DNA of 64,000 nucleotides, taken from positions 5,326,001 through 5,390,000 of the forward strand of contig WPIO01000021.1 of the NCBI GenBank assembly GCA_009760855.2, given 5' to 3'. Origin of the DNA: Cristatella mucedo (taxonomy: Eukaryota > Bryozoa > Phylactolaemata > Cristatellidae). The position numbers and the translations under genes are program-made. Below the pieces are notes generated by a model. The model saw only the letters and a list, made by a program, of their open reading frames with translations. It had not been told where the DNA came from and ran no database searches. Of this stretch, positions 43,760-56,945 are shown piece by piece (the first letter of the stretch is position 1; each line of letters opens with the position of its first letter).

Positions 43760-43885
43760 AGCAGTCAGGGGTAACAGCAGCACAAGCATGCAGCAGCACG
43801 TAGCAGCAGGAAGTGCAGCAGCTGCAGCAGCACGTAGCAGCAGCATGCAGCAGCTTCAATAAGCAGCAGAAGCATAAGCAGCAGC
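43760..43885 (+). repeat. CAG-rich low-complexity tract
   Basis: Irregular array of AGCAGC/AGCACGT units, giving spurious Cys/Ala/Ser-rich ORFs. Confidence 0.8.
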
Positions 43886-43979
43886 AGTCATATATGGGGA
43901 ATTTTCCACTTCCATTTACATTGTACACTTCCAAACGCTACTGCATGCCCACCCAGAGATGGGAATAAACATGATGAAG

Positions 43980-44210
43980 TCTAGACTGCTGAGCTCACTT
44001 CCACAAGTTTTGCGCAGCAACGCCGCATTGCCTACGTGATGCGACTCGTGCATTTCCTTTCCAGCCGACGCCCCGCACTGCAGTTCTGTGGGCTACTGAA
44101 TGTGTACCTTCTGTTCGGATGCAGCTATGCTGCTCACACTATCTTTGCTGCATGAGATGAATGCAGCTGGCTACCGAATGCTCACCGAAAGACGCTTAGA
44201 CTTTGAGCTG
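43980..44210 (+). mobile_element. Second LINE family, 3' end fragment
   Basis: Matches the 3' end of the element at 51186-52860: 'ctcacttccacaa', 'tgctgc..gagatgaa', 'ggctaccgaatg..caccgaaag'. Both end in the same order of blocks. Confidence 0.6.
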
Positions 44211-45183
44211 TGACTACTTAGACTGTGGACAGGCAGCTGGAGAAGCAGGCACCAAGCCTTGGAGGCCTTTGAGGAGTTGCTCATAGAGCACGCGCAGATG
44301 CACAGAGGGGGACACCCAGTGACCAAGCATCCGGGCTGACCACTAGATGGCAGCAGCAGCAGCAGCAGCAGCAAAGACACTGCAGAAGGCCGGCGGGCAG
44401 GTCCCACACCCACACCGCTAGCTGTCGACAGTTAGGTCGGTCGTTATTGGTGCACAGGTGCAAGGTCGAGCAACGATGACCTAGCAGAGAAGCGCCCAGC
44501 TGGCTGCCCAGCCTCCAGAACCACACGGCACTGCGGTGCCGTGACAAGAGAAGGAATGCCAAACCAAGAGGACCCAGAACCAGAACTGGGAGCCACCTAG
44601 CCAGGCACTGGTCGCCTGCTGCTCTCTCCGCCGCCGCACTGCGCTCCGCGGGTCCTGCCTGTGCCAGTTGACTGCGGTCAAATGCACTGCCCGGCTCCAA
44701 TGAGCGCACATTCAAGCTCTCGCTGCTGGCTCGTTTCAAACATCCTCGATATAGGACTCCCTGTGGAAAGGCGCACAGCAGCTGGAATGAAAGAGCAAGC
44801 GAAACATCGCCCCTGTGACTAGCTGTGGGCAGCAGCAGAGCGGAGAATTGGCGCGTCAAGGCAACAGCCACGGCTCAAATGCTGCTAATGCTTTTTTTGT
44901 TCTACAGTTCTTTAACGCACGTCAAGGGGTTTAGAAAACGGCCGACCGTGCTAGAGCCATGCGCGAGGCCGCCTCGACATAAAAGGCAAAAGGAGCCAAG
45001 AAACGGTCGCTCAATGGCAGGCGGAGCCTGCCAGTGCATCGCTGCCGGGGGCGGCGTAGGAGGGGACTGCTTTCTCTTCACGTTCGTTGGTTTTAAGTTC
45101 AACCACGAGCAGCTGTTCGCGGAGAAGGGCAGGGCCGAGGGCAGCTTAGCGATGCTCCATCTGAAGCACGAGAGGCGACAGCT

Positions 45184-45241
<58 letters not shown>
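45184..45241 (+). repeat. (GA)n microsatellite
   Basis: About 28 uninterrupted GA units. Confidence 0.97.
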
Positions 45242-45245
<4 letters not shown>

Positions 45246-46184
45246 ACAAAAAAGCAGGTCAGCGGGACGCCGATGGAGCAGGCCGATACATAAGCCCTTT
45301 TGAAAAATTAGCAAATATGGGCCAGTACCGCCATCTTCCAGCCGCAGAGGGCTGGCACAATGAGCAAAGGGAAGGACCCTGTAGGGAAAAATCGCGAAGG
45401 CTAGTGAAACCGAAAAGGCCAGTGAAAAAACGCTAGCGAACCGTGGGCAGGGCCGGTCAGCTAGGCCAATCTATAAAATAATTCACCGATGATGAAAAGG
45501 ACGTCAGGGGGTCATCCTTGTCTCAGTACGTTAAACCTAACTAGAGCCTCTCTCTCTCTCTCTCTGATCCAAGTTGCAGTCGGCATCGTCAAGCCAGCTG
45601 TTAATTGCAGCTCATTCGGCCAGCATCTGATTAATATGCAGCACAAGCTCGACTAAGATCCTGTTCAACTAAGTGAAGCTCAGACAATATGTAACACTGT
45701 CGTCCTAGAATCTTGGATGCACCAAGTAGGCAGGACAGCATCCGAGCAGCAGTCGGGGCTGCAGGGACGCTGACAGGAGCGCCGAGATAAACGAGATATT
45801 GACAACTGGGCCACCGAGTTACGGGACGCGGAGCTCACACGCCACGCCGCCACACACTTGGCTGCTGGCAGACGACAAGCGAAGGAGACAAGTGTCGTTG
45901 ACTGTGCAGCCAGGTCATGCAGCAGCTGATTGGCTGAATGAGCATGAGCCATGACAGCACAGGCAGATGCAGCCTGAGTTAATGAGCAAGCAAGAGTGCA
46001 AATGACCCGAAGCAGCAATGCAGCTACAGCTGAGACTCGAGCAGGCCGAGTTCAGGAGTGCAGGCAGAGGTTACGAGAGACCGAGTGGGAAGAAGGCTGG
46101 GAGGTAGGATGATCAGGTCAGCAAGGGGGCCGAGCAAACCAGAGTCGGTGCTCTCACGGTGCTCCCTCTGCTGCAGCTAAGAGG

Positions 46185-46285
46185 AAGCAGCCTTTATATG
46201 CTCCTTTCCAGCCTACGATAAATGCCTAGATAGAGATATTGTTACCGTGGAGTGCTATATAATTCATTAAAATTATTCTTTTATT
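46185..46285 (+). repeat. Degenerate LINE/SINE tail
   Basis: 'ATGCCTAGATAGAGATATTG' followed by 'GTGCTATATAATTCATT' resembles the shared LINE/SINE-A 3' hairpin and tail. Confidence 0.45.
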
Positions 46286-46695
46286 GGGATAAAAAACCGC
46301 GAGCTTTAGCCAATACGAGCTCTTACCACGGCAGCATCATCGGCTCGTGGGAATAGGAGTCGGCCAGCCCATGCATCAGACCAGAAACAGAATCGACGAC
46401 CAGGGAAGGGGGAATCTGGTGGCAAATTCTGGCTGTGCCTAAATTAGTCCTGGATGTCTGCATGCACTATATCGAAAAATGAATTGGCAAGCCCTAAACG
46501 AGATTGCCGATTTCGGGATTGATGAGTAGTGCCTCAGATCTGGTTACTTCATATTTTTTTGCAATTCGCCTTTATTCTGGCTGTTGACAATTGTAGTAAT
46601 GCACTCAGGTGAGCCAGCAGTTACCGGATGATCCAGTTAACGTCATCTCATTTAGCGACATATGGAAGACTGCTAATAGACAGCTTGAGGGAGTC

Positions 46696-47015
<320 letters not shown>

Positions 47016-48368
47016 ATAGAGGAGACAGAAAGAAATGGAGGGAGATAGATAAAAAATATTAGACAGAGAGATGTGCAGAGATAGATAGACAGACAGACAA
47101 AGAACCCGACAAATAAGTAGGAATGTGAGTGAGGAGCACTAGCTCACCTTGCGCGGGTTTTTCGAGTAGCGCAGTTGACCAGCATGTTGTGCGGAGTCTC
47201 CAGCAGCGGTGGCATCTATTTGCTCCTGTCGGTTAGAAGCGAATACGATCTTATTGGGTTAGACATCGCTAAACGACAAGCGCATACCACGTTAGCAGAC
47301 AGACTGCGGTAGCGCGATTAGGGAGCACTCGGCTTAGGAAAGCAACGATGACGAAATCGGCCATGATGAAATAACATGAGCAGCTGCAGTGGTGGCATCA
47401 CGTACAGCAAAGGCAGCATCAGGTGTCGGCACATCCGGTGTCGGCACACCAAGAGCCGCAATGCAGCAAGAGAGCGATTTAAGCTAAGAAAACGGATTGT
47501 AGCCTAGTTAGAGAGCCCGACAATCACGAGAGTGAGGAGACACGCACACGTGCATGCGCACAACTGCAAGCGCATCATCGGTGGATGCACTAGCAGCACA
47601 CAAGCACAATCGGACACAGTAATGCATGGGCGTGCGAAACATTCAATAAAGCAGCATGAAAATTCCATGCATACTACAGCCTGCTAACTAGATAACGAGA
47701 CACCATTTTCCCAAATGTAACGACTGATGCACACTGCAAAGAAAAGTCGCTCTACTGCAGCATCTGCAGTTGAGCCGTCGCACCAGATAATGGCCAAAGT
47801 ATCTCCCGAAGCTGAATCCCTTATTAAGCTTAACGTGACTGAACCGATCTCAGGCACGATCACGGCCACAATTATAGCCCAACGAGCCAACTCGTGGTGA
47901 GCCCTCGGCACCGAGCCGGATGACTAGCTGCCTGCAAGGCTCATCTCTGCCACCACGAATGGAGACGGCTACATGGCTGACACTGCTGAAACAAACGGCA
48001 TTACATTATGTACTGCCGCTCAGCTACTAGTCGGCAACTAATGTCAGCTGCCACTGCACTAATGCTGGAATGCCACTGGCTTGAAGTGGCGTGCCAGCAT
48101 TAGACCCCTGATAAGCTGACGGTTAGGTCTCACCCGCACGTCAGTCACATCCGGTTGGGAAAAATTACTCCTCGGACTGAACCGGCGCAGGCAAGCAAAA
48201 TTTAGTGACAGCCAGCTCCAGTCAGTCGCCCGACGCCGCCGAGCGATGCTGCCGAGAGTCAGTGCAGCTTCGGCGTACACGGCAGTAGCAAGCAAGCAGG
48301 CAGGTAGCAGGCAGTGACTCGACTGGTCGTACGGCTAAGCCACGTCAGGCCAGAGCATCTTTATATAT

Positions 48369-48503
48369 AATTCATTTGTATAGCGCCCCAAGAGAACTTA
48401 ATCTCTATTCAGGCACTTCACATATGCCTCGGGGCTTGAGCCCACGACCTCGGCATGACCTCGGTCGGGGGCGTGCACCTTAACCGCTGGACCAAACCAG
48501 CTC
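48369..48503 (-). repeat. SINE-A copy
   Basis: On the minus strand: 'TGGTTTGGTCCAGCGGTTAA' (A-box region), 'GAGGTCGTGGGCTCAAGCCC' (B-box region), then 'AAGTGCCTGAATAGAGATTA' and 'AGTTCTCTTGGGGCGCTATA', the LINE-like tail. Confidence 0.85.
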
Positions 48504-48619
48504 TTTGCTGATGCTGCGCATGCTATCGTGAACCCCAATCGACGGGCTTGCCTTCCTTCGTACGGTTCCTCTCTGAAGACGTTTCCACCAAATGTATATG
48601 GATAGGGAATGTCTTTCCA

Positions 48620-48742
48620 TTGGTTTTGCCCAGTGGTTAAGGTGCTCATCCCATCTTACCAAGGTCATGGGCTCGAGCCCCGTGGCACATGTGAAGCGCC
48701 CAAATAGAGATTGCGTTTTCTTAGGGCACTACACAAATGAAT
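48620..48742 (+). repeat. SINE-A copy
   Basis: 'TGGTTTTGCCCAGTGGTTAA', 'GGTCATGGGCTCGAGCCCCG', 'AAGCGCCCAAATAGAGATTG' and a tail ending in ATGAATTAC. It is complete and close to the copy at 48.4 kb in inverted orientation. Confidence 0.85.
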
Positions 48743-48877
48743 TACATTTCTTTTATTGTGGGTTTAACCACCACTTTCCCTGACCCTGGCCGGTAGCTCA
48801 GCTCACTGCCACAGAGCCATGGGGAATATTTTAGAAATCCGGTTTCTTCGCCTTAATAAATACAGGGTTTACATTCA

Positions 48878-48884
<7 letters not shown>

Positions 48885-48931
<47 letters not shown>
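48885..48931 (+). repeat. (TA)n-(TG)n-(TA)n microsatellite
   Basis: About 14 TG units flanked on each side by four to five TA units. Confidence 0.95.
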
Positions 48932-48943
48932 GAATGCATATAT

Positions 48944-49272
48944 AATAATAATAATAATGCACTTGATAAAGTGCCCTTGGAGAACTAAATCTCTTTCTAG
49001 GCGCTTTGCATTTGCTGCAAAGGGAAATGCAATTGAATGGTGAGTAATATCATGCTTGATAAACAACATGGATAACATGGTTAGGGGTGACATGCACAGG
49101 GTCAGCATGCAAATGTGGTTAGTGGCAGCATGCACAGTGTCAGCACGCATAACCACATCAAGGACGAATCGCAGGGACCCACTAAATGCTGTCCTAAAAA
49201 GGTGTTTTTAAGTTCTTTTTAAATGTGGTCAAGTCAGGGGATGTTCTGACGAAAGTCGGGAGGGAGTTTGAA
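48944..49272 (-). mobile_element. L2-type LINE 3' end (copy C1)
   Basis: Begins with the (AAT)n tail, the hairpin complement, the 3' UTR and the last about 30 codons of the RT ORF, then stops abruptly at 'gaaagtcgggagggagtt'. A typical short 5'-truncated insertion. Confidence 0.9.
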
Positions 49273-49513
49273 TGTAGGTCCTTCAATAACTCCACAAAAC
49301 CATTAAGACTAAGTGGGCGCTACGGTGGAGAATATTCTATAGGGCACTCATCAGCTTTCAATGTGCTCACTGTAGCCAACAGAATCTATCTCACACAACA
49401 AAGAGAAAGTGAGAAGCATAGCTGAGTCAGGGGACAGTCGAGGGAGTAAGTAGCATGGAAGCAGCAGCTTAGAACGGCTGGAAAGGATGTGCTAAATTAG
49501 GCGGCAGGATAGT

Positions 49514-50323
49514 ATAATAATAATAATGTACTTGATAAAGTGCCCTTGGAGAACTCAATCTCTTTCTAGGCGCTTTACATTTGCTGCAAAGAGAACCGCG
49601 ATTGAATGGTGAGTAATATCATGCTTGATAAACAACATGAATAGCATGGTTAAGGGTGACACGCACAGGGTCAGCATGCAAGTGTGGTTAGTGGCACCAT
49701 GCACAGTGTCAGCACGCCTAAACACATGGAGGACGAATCACAGGGACCCACTAAATGCTGTCCTAAATAGGTGTTTTTAAGTTCTTTTTAAACGTGGTCA
49801 ATTCAGGGGATGTTGTGATGCTAGTCGGGAGGGAGTTCTAGGCTTTGGGAGCATACGAACTAGATGCACGGTCTCCAAAGGATTTGAGGTTTGCACGAGG
49901 TATTGGTAAACTGCTGGATTCCGAAAAGCGGGTGGTACGATGCTTGGCCTGGTGGGGGAGTAGATCTGAGAGATAAGCTGGAGCCAAAGAATGAAGGGAT
50001 CTCAAAGTGAGCGACAAAACCTTGAAGTCGATCCGTTGATTGACTGGTAGCCAGTGTAGGTCGGCGAGAAGTGGTGTGATGTGGCAACTGCGATGCTCAC
50101 GACAGACAAGCCTAGCTGCAGTTTTGCACCAGCTGTAATCGCCTGATTGCACATGCCGGTAGGCCAGCAAGCAGTGAGTTACAGAAATCAAGACGGTATG
50201 TCACAAATGCATGGATCAACTTAAACGTGGTATCCATATCTAAACAAGCCCGAATTTTAGCAATGTTATGTAGCTGAAAGTAGGCAGACTTGATTGTGGA
50301 GCTGATGTGGTCGTCTAACTATA
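49514..50323 (-). mobile_element. L2-type LINE 3' part (copy C2)
   Basis: A second insertion of the same family 240 bp further on. It retains tail, 3' UTR and about 230 codons of the RT C-terminal region ('DLHWLPVNQRIDFKVLSL', 'APAYLSDLLPHQAKHRTTRF'). It ends at 'gatgtggtcgtctaac'. Small deletions break the frame, for example near 50125. Confidence 0.9.
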
Positions 50324-51185
50324 TCATTGTGCAAGATTTGTCGACGTGATTTCCACAATCACAGGCCCCACAATACAAGCTTCGGTTGCCAACGGTCAAT
50401 AGGCAAAAGAATGGAATAGCCAATCAATTGTTTGTCCATGAAAAACCTGAGGGCATGACGAAGCTGAAACTGGTGCAGCAGTTCAGCTAGCTTTGCAGGT
50501 GTTAAGCCATGGAGGCCTCGTGGATCAAGCTCAGAATATCGCTCGGTATTCATTTGTTGACCGGCTATGACACATTACAGCTCCTTCAGCAAGGAGCTAC
50601 TCGGCTGAATTTCTTGGTTGGTAACCGTTCTTGCAGCCATATTCAACATAGCTTTTAGTGGTTTATTGGCTTTTTGGTTTTAGGTAGCCTAGCCAACACG
50701 GAATTGCGGTAATCCAGCCTAGACAGAATCAGGGAGCTAGTTAGATCTCAAGCCAGCGATTGCGGCAGGTAGTACCTAATCATGGACAAGGATCGAACAT
50801 GATGACTATCTGTGGAAGCAGTCTTTAGAATGAAGCTTTTAAATGTCCAGCAGTCGCCAAATATGATACATAAATTAGGAGCACATAATGACGAAGCCCC
50901 TGACGGCGCTATACAAATGAATTATATTTATTTACCGTTTGCAAGAGGCAAGCCTCCTAGTACAATCATTCGTTTAGGATGTCCCATAAGAAAGAGCTAT
51001 ATTTTATCATCAGTTAGCTCAACAACATTGGCCGACATACACGATATCATGTTTGCAGAGAAAGCATTCGATTTATCAGTCACAACAGCTGATGCTGGCG
51101 TTTAAAATGCCAAGCATAGCAGCATGGCATCGGCATAGAAATGTTAGCCAATGCTATGGGCCCATAACTAGAGTCGATACCCGGA

Positions 51186-52860
51186 AGCTTATAAAAGCCA
51201 GGGCTCTTTTTTTCACACGAAAACTGAAGTCCTGCAAGTCAAAACCAAAACAGATTTTTAAGATAGTTAACAATTTGCTGGCCAATTCTGAGAGGTCTTA
51301 CTCCTCGGATATTAACGACTCGGCCGACAGGTTTTCAGTCTTCTTTACTAAAAAATCGTGCACATTCGTGCCTTTATAAAACTCCCCCCCACTAAAGCAA
51401 TTGTCGAATCGAAACATGTGACCTTCCTTAAGAGATTTTCCGAGGTTTTTGCAGGCCATGTGGATACCTTAATTAGGTCTAGTAAAAAGAGCTCGTCTCC
51501 TGATTAACTTAGCCCAGCCATAACTGAGATTTGTAATGCTACTCTGAAAAAAGGGGGTTGTACCTTCAAATTGGCGATCGCTAGGCAGATACTAAAAAAC
51601 CTTGGATTAGATTTAGAGGTCCTTGCAGACTATCGCCTAGTTTCACTTTTTCCTTGTTTGTCAAAGATTTATGAAAACGTTGTGGCTAAAAAGCTTGTTG
51701 CAAAAATTGGAAAGAATGCATTTTCAGAAAAATTTCAGTCTGGGTTCAAGCTGCAGCACGCCACTGAAACTGCTCTCCGTGTCACCAGCGATATCCTATG
51801 TAGCAATGACGACAGGAATGTCACTGCCCTAGCGCTGCTAGATCTGTCAGCTGCCTTCACTTTTATACTGACAGTACTCAGCTGTATTCGTCATTTACAC
51901 CTTCGGAATCTTCTGAAGTGAATGATATACTGAATGCTGGCCTTGGAAGCATTCAATCCTGAATGTCCGCAAATTTCCTTAAATGAAAGGACAACACAAC
52001 GACACTGCTATTCATAGGACACCTCAAGCATGTGGCTGGGCTAGAAGACTTTCCCCTTCGTAGGTGATGTTGTGCGACCATCATCGTGTGCTTGGAATTT
52101 AACTGTCGATTTTGACAGCCACCTAAATTTTGAAAGCTTTGCTAAGAAGACTGCTTTTATAGCTATCTATCACATCTGATCCCTATCTCAGATTAGGAGC
52201 TGTCTTCCATGGTGGCTTGCCAAAAATTTTACTAGCTCTTTAGTTCTGTCTCGGCTAGATTATTGCAAGTCTATTTTGGCTGGTCTACCGAAAAAAGCCA
52301 CTGGGCCACTGAAGCTGGTGATGAATTTGGCTGCAAGGCTAGTTTACAAATCCCAGAGGTTTGACCATGTCTCACCTTTGCTGAAAGAGCTTGGATGGCT
52401 GCCAGTTGATCAATAGATACAGAGTAAAATTCTTATGCTGACCCACAAGGCCTGCCACAGCTTGGCTCCATCATACCTAGCTGAACTGCTGAACCAGTTT
52501 CAGCATCCTCGTGCCCTCAGGTCCTCATGGACAATAAATTAGCTGTTCCCCTCTCTGTCTTAAGACTGTTGGCGACAAAAGCTTTTGTTCTTTGCAGATT
52601 CAAGACTGTGGAACTCACTTCCACAATTCTTATGTAACGACATCTACTCTCCTGCTGCCGACTATGGCACATTTTTTCCAGCCGTCCCGAGCTGCTACTT
52701 CAATGCTACTCACTACCCCAACTGCTCTCCTGACTCAGCTATGCTTCCCACCTTTTCTTTGTTGCAGGAGATGAAGTCTATTGGCTACCTAATGTGTACC
52801 GAAAGCTGCTTAGGTTCTCTGAGTGCGCTGTGCAAACTCTCCTGTGCAACACCAATATAG
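51186..52860 (+). mobile_element. Second LINE family (jockey/CR1-like), internally deleted
   Basis: RT traces on the plus strand: 'KPKQIFKIVNNLLANSERS', 'ADYRLVSLFPCLSKIYENVV', 'FQSGFKLQHATETALRV' and 'ALALLDLSAAF'. At about 51862 the sequence jumps from motif A directly to the motif C region (here 'Y-T-D-S' in place of YADD), so about 390 bp with the loop and motif B are missing. C-terminal blocks such as 'SRLDYCKSILAGLP' follow in broken frames. More diverged than copies A-C. Confidence 0.8.
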
Positions 52861-54802
52861 TCTTAGTGGCTTTGAGGACTTACAGATGGAGATACATTAC
52901 ATAACACGAGATTTCCGAGAGGCTGCCCATAAAGAGAGAAAAGCAAAGAGATGAGAATCTTATGGCACTCTGCAGGTGACTCATCAGCCGAAGGAGACTT
53001 GACTACCAAACTACATGGACTAGACACAATCGGAAGAGTATGATTCGAACAACGGCACAGCATCAGCCGGATGGATCGTTGCTCTCAATTGTTCAAGTAG
53101 GATCAAGAGTGACGAATTCCACCAATAAATAGAGCGAGACCAAGGCAGTGACATTGCCATCATCGTTGTAACCCAGAATGTCGTAGCTCAAACGGGGAGT
53201 GCAATTTCAATGGATAGGCCCCTTTTACGAGCCATGATGACAATTCATAAAAAACACGGGAAATTTCTTAAAAGAAATGCAGGTTTCAGCTGAATGCTTG
53301 AATTCAGCAGAAAGAGCTACGAAGGCACAACTAAGTGCAATTTATCAACCACAGAGGCAGCAACGTATCAGTCACTTAGCCAATATCCAGGGGATGAGAA
53401 TGCTCAGCTTCATGAAGCAATAAATTCACCATTGTATAACTGTGTCTAGGATCAGACTGGTACAAGTGCAGTTTTCGAGTGAAAGAAGAAGCTATGGCAT
53501 TTCTAAACTTCTAGATGTAGACACGGATGTAGTCTGAGCTTAGCTATATCGGTGCCTGACCCAGAGCACTTAAAACGTTGTTCAAGCCTGGGCCCTATGC
53601 GGGGCATTTTGAGAAATTATTTGATTGAATAGAAATGTGTCTCTTTGGCTACATACACAGACGGTCTTGAGGGAAGCATGGTCCTTGACTATGGCTGTCG
53701 GCAGAGTCTGGATGCAGATCAAGAAGACCTGTATCGCTAGTGATTTAAAAATTTTTCAATATCAATGCTCTGCTCAAGAGAAGTTCGGAGGATTAAACCA
53801 GCACACACAAGCTCGTTATTTTTTTCTGATTTCGGTTGAGAAAGCTTTTCTGTAAATATCCATGATTGCAAAATATTAAGTTGAAGGACGTTTGATAACA
53901 CATAAAGCAAAATTAATCCCACCAACATCAGAAGTGATACGTTGCAGTGGTGTGCAAGCAGAGCTGAATTCATATTTGAAATTTCACATTGATCCATGAA
54001 GTATCGGCTGAGTTATGAGATTTGAAAAGCACTAAGCGATATTGTAAATGAAACTATTTAAAGTCACAAGGATGTACCTTAACAAGCTGCAAACATGTAC
54101 CTCAATGTACCAAGGTTCAATATGTTAGGATGCAAGTCACATTTGATGCCGAGATCGGTAAATTTGTTTGTTATATATTGCTTCCGGTCTAATTCCGGGT
54201 AAGATATTGTTAGCATACTAATTTTTTAATGCTTTCCTTGTATTTGGAAATCATCAAAACTTCAGATCCCATTTCTAACACGACTGTCTTTTGAAGGTAC
54301 CCCAAACAAATATGCAACTGCTAAGCCAATCTTGTCAGTATGTTCTCGACATACACCTTTAACGAGTTCTGGGCTCTGTCGTGCTGTCTGCTATATGGAT
54401 CCATTAATGCCGAGAGCAGGCAATGTACCAAGAAGCAATGCAAAAGATATCATGTCACACGTGCAAGGCGCCAACAGGACTGGGACTAGAGCAAAACAGC
54501 ACATATCGGCAAACTCGAGACGATTCCACAAGGAGCGCTAGGCCTCATCTTTCAATTTCGAGGAGGCAGAAATCATGGGTTAGGAATGGGACTGGTTGGA
54601 GGATGGTCGGGGGGGGGGTAGGTCTGCAGGCCGACGTCGGACAGGCCCCCTCCAAGAGGTCGGAATATTACCTTCCGAGAGCTAGCTGAATGGCTCCATG
54701 ATCCGAGCAGTTTACAGGGGACAGCTACTTATAAGTAAATGCATGCACACTGCCGGGCCTGCAAATGATATGCTCAGTTCCTCGGCACTGCTTTGCTGTC
54801 AC

Positions 54803-55042
54803 CTTATCCTGTCCTTGGCTGTCATCTAGCCGCTTCTGCCTGCATTGCCGCAGCCAATGCCTGAACCACAGGAAGTACACGGCAAGTGCAACTCCGATGA
54901 CGACCAGAGGCACGACGACGGCAGCTGCTATCACGCCGGCATTGGTGCCCTCGTTGGCCGAGGTAGTGCTGATCTGATTCGTGGAAACAGATGACCCTGT
55001 CGTCAAAGTGACGCCAGTCTTCGATGAGTTAGTAGTTGTGTC
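54803..55042 (-). CDS. Transmembrane exon of a receptor-like protein
   Basis: 80 codons, phase 0 on both sides: acceptor GATTGCAG at 55043-55050 and donor AAG|GTGACA. The N-terminal 40 residues are Ser/Thr/Asn-rich ('TNSSKTGVTLTTGSSVSTNQ'; N-S-S is an N-glycosylation sequon), like a mucin-type stalk. Then comes 'AGVIAAAVVVPLVVIGVALA' continuing 'VYFLWF', a strong membrane span, followed by 'RHWLRQCRQKRL', a positive-inside stop-transfer stretch, giving type I topology. Joining it to the tail exon (40508-41329) would place the tyrosine motifs in the cytosol. Family not recognised. Confidence 0.75.
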
Positions 55043-56837
55043 CTGCAATCACCCACACTGCTGACTGACTAATCGCGACCAAGCTGTGTAAGCAGAGTAC
55101 GTGACAAGCAAATGCACAATTCGTTCACGATGCACACACAGGCCCGAACGCACACTTGTACCCACGAGAACGTGCATGCCTACGGATAGATTGGCATTGG
55201 TGAGAAACCTAAATCGTAGCAAACGGCTTTGACGATGCATCGTCAAAGGTCATGGTCAGTTATTGTAACACGGCACAAGTGGTGGGGGAGCTCCCAAAGC
55301 TAAATCAGGTCGCATGGTGGCACGAAGAGGACTTGCTGCATCTCTTTCGAGCGCCACTCAAATGTATTACAACACCTCTGCACAATCTACTTAGCATCTT
55401 ACAAAAATGACGTGCGATTTTTTGCCTAACGCATTTTTTTAGAAAGCACTGCTATGGGTGCACTGAAGCTCGGCAGCCGATATTTGTAGCCAGGCAGTTG
55501 TCAGATTCAGGGCTGAGCTTGTGTTGAAATCAAAACGGCTAAACACTGTTGTGAAGTGGGCCTCGGCCTCATCGGCTACACTATTGCTTGGAATTGAGGA
55601 CCAGCTTCGGCATGCATGACTAGGCCAGGAAAGCACCCAGTAGCAGTCAACCAGGGCTGCTCCAGCTTGGCTTTAACAGCAGCTGACTAATAGCCTCCGG
55701 ATTCCAAAACTAAGGCAACCGACTTGGCATTTCAGGAAAAACCCAAGACGTTGGACATCGGAATGATGGCTGCTTGGAGGGGGAGATTGGTCATCAGAAA
55801 TGGACACAGTGAGTCACTTGTTTTTACAAACCCTTCGAAGAGATCATTCACAAGATAGCTGTTTTGCAACAGTTTAAAATGAAGGTTGGCTGGTTGGCTA
55901 GTGTCAGCTGGATTACAAAGCCAGCCTTGCCACCAAATGCTAAGAGATTTGGCCCCCCATTACTATAGGGCAAGAAGACCTTAGCAAACCAATCCCTGGC
56001 TCTTCTTCATATGCTGCAGCATCTGCCCAACATTTCCCCAGTATTGTACTCTGAGACATCTTTCGTTAAAATCAGCCGGATTGCAAAATATGATTGCAGC
56101 TCTGCCGACTTTCATTCGGGATTAAGTCACACCCCGTCATCCCTCAGTTCCAGTTGCTATCCAACTAACTGGCAGCTCGGTTTCATAAAATGGGGGATGG
56201 TATCTCTCATACAAGCTGCCACAATAACCGTGTGGGCGTTGCTAGGAATAAGCCAAGGCAGGCCACACCTCGACCTTACCAGAGGCAGCAAGAAGGTTGA
56301 ATATCAGGCACCCAAACACTCGATAGGCCCTTTTAGGTCGGTGGAGGTGGGAGCAGGGCCGGTCGGTCAGTCCACTTGAGCCGAAGCTGGGCATTAGCAG
56401 CCCTAGGTGCTATTATGACTACCCTGTTCAGCCTCATGTCTGGGTTTAACAAGTGGGGTTAGTCATCGAGTGGGGTCGTGGCTATGAACCTAATCTCGGA
56501 CAGGGTCGGTAACTCTGGTCGTTCGTAAGCAGCGTCGCGATGGTTTCCCAGATGGCACTCTACGAAAATTTTTAATTTATTGCCGAGCATGGCAAAAATC
56601 GCAAAAAAGCATTCCTGCATTAAATAAATGGAATAAAATACTGAACGATGTTTAGCATGCTTCTCTACTCATGAAGGATTAGCTTGATTTTTCATCCATT
56701 GCAATCTAATGGCACCTTGTTTGCTTGCAGCTTTGAGCCTTAGTTTAGGGCTCAGTAAATTGGTTTGAATTATTTTACTTTCCGGAGCTTTTTGGAAACC
56801 TGTAACAGCCAGTCCATTAAAAAGATTTATTCCACCC

Positions 56838-56945
56838 TACTACGGTGTCTTGGCCCAGGAAGTAAGGATCTCGATCTTCACGACTCAGGTCTTGGCTAGG
56901 AGTGCTGCTACATAAAATGAGGCTGTTAAATTAGCTAACCTTTTT
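56838..56945 (+). repeat. SINE-B copy, diverged
   Basis: 'CTTGGCCCAGGAAGTAAGGA' (A-box region) and the 3' block 'AATGAGGCTGTTAAATTAGC' followed by T-rich DNA, shared with other SINE-B copies. Confidence 0.55.

Noticed and set aside
44281..44871. 196-codon minus-strand ORF rich in Leu/Cys/Ser
   Set aside because: Overlaps a CAG-rich tract on the opposite strand; no motif or splice logic.
55439..55636. Minus-strand frame (VADEAEAHFTTVFSRFDF...) as an extracellular exon of the receptor-like gene
   Set aside because: The possible acceptor gives the wrong phase for its neighbours and there is no usable donor.
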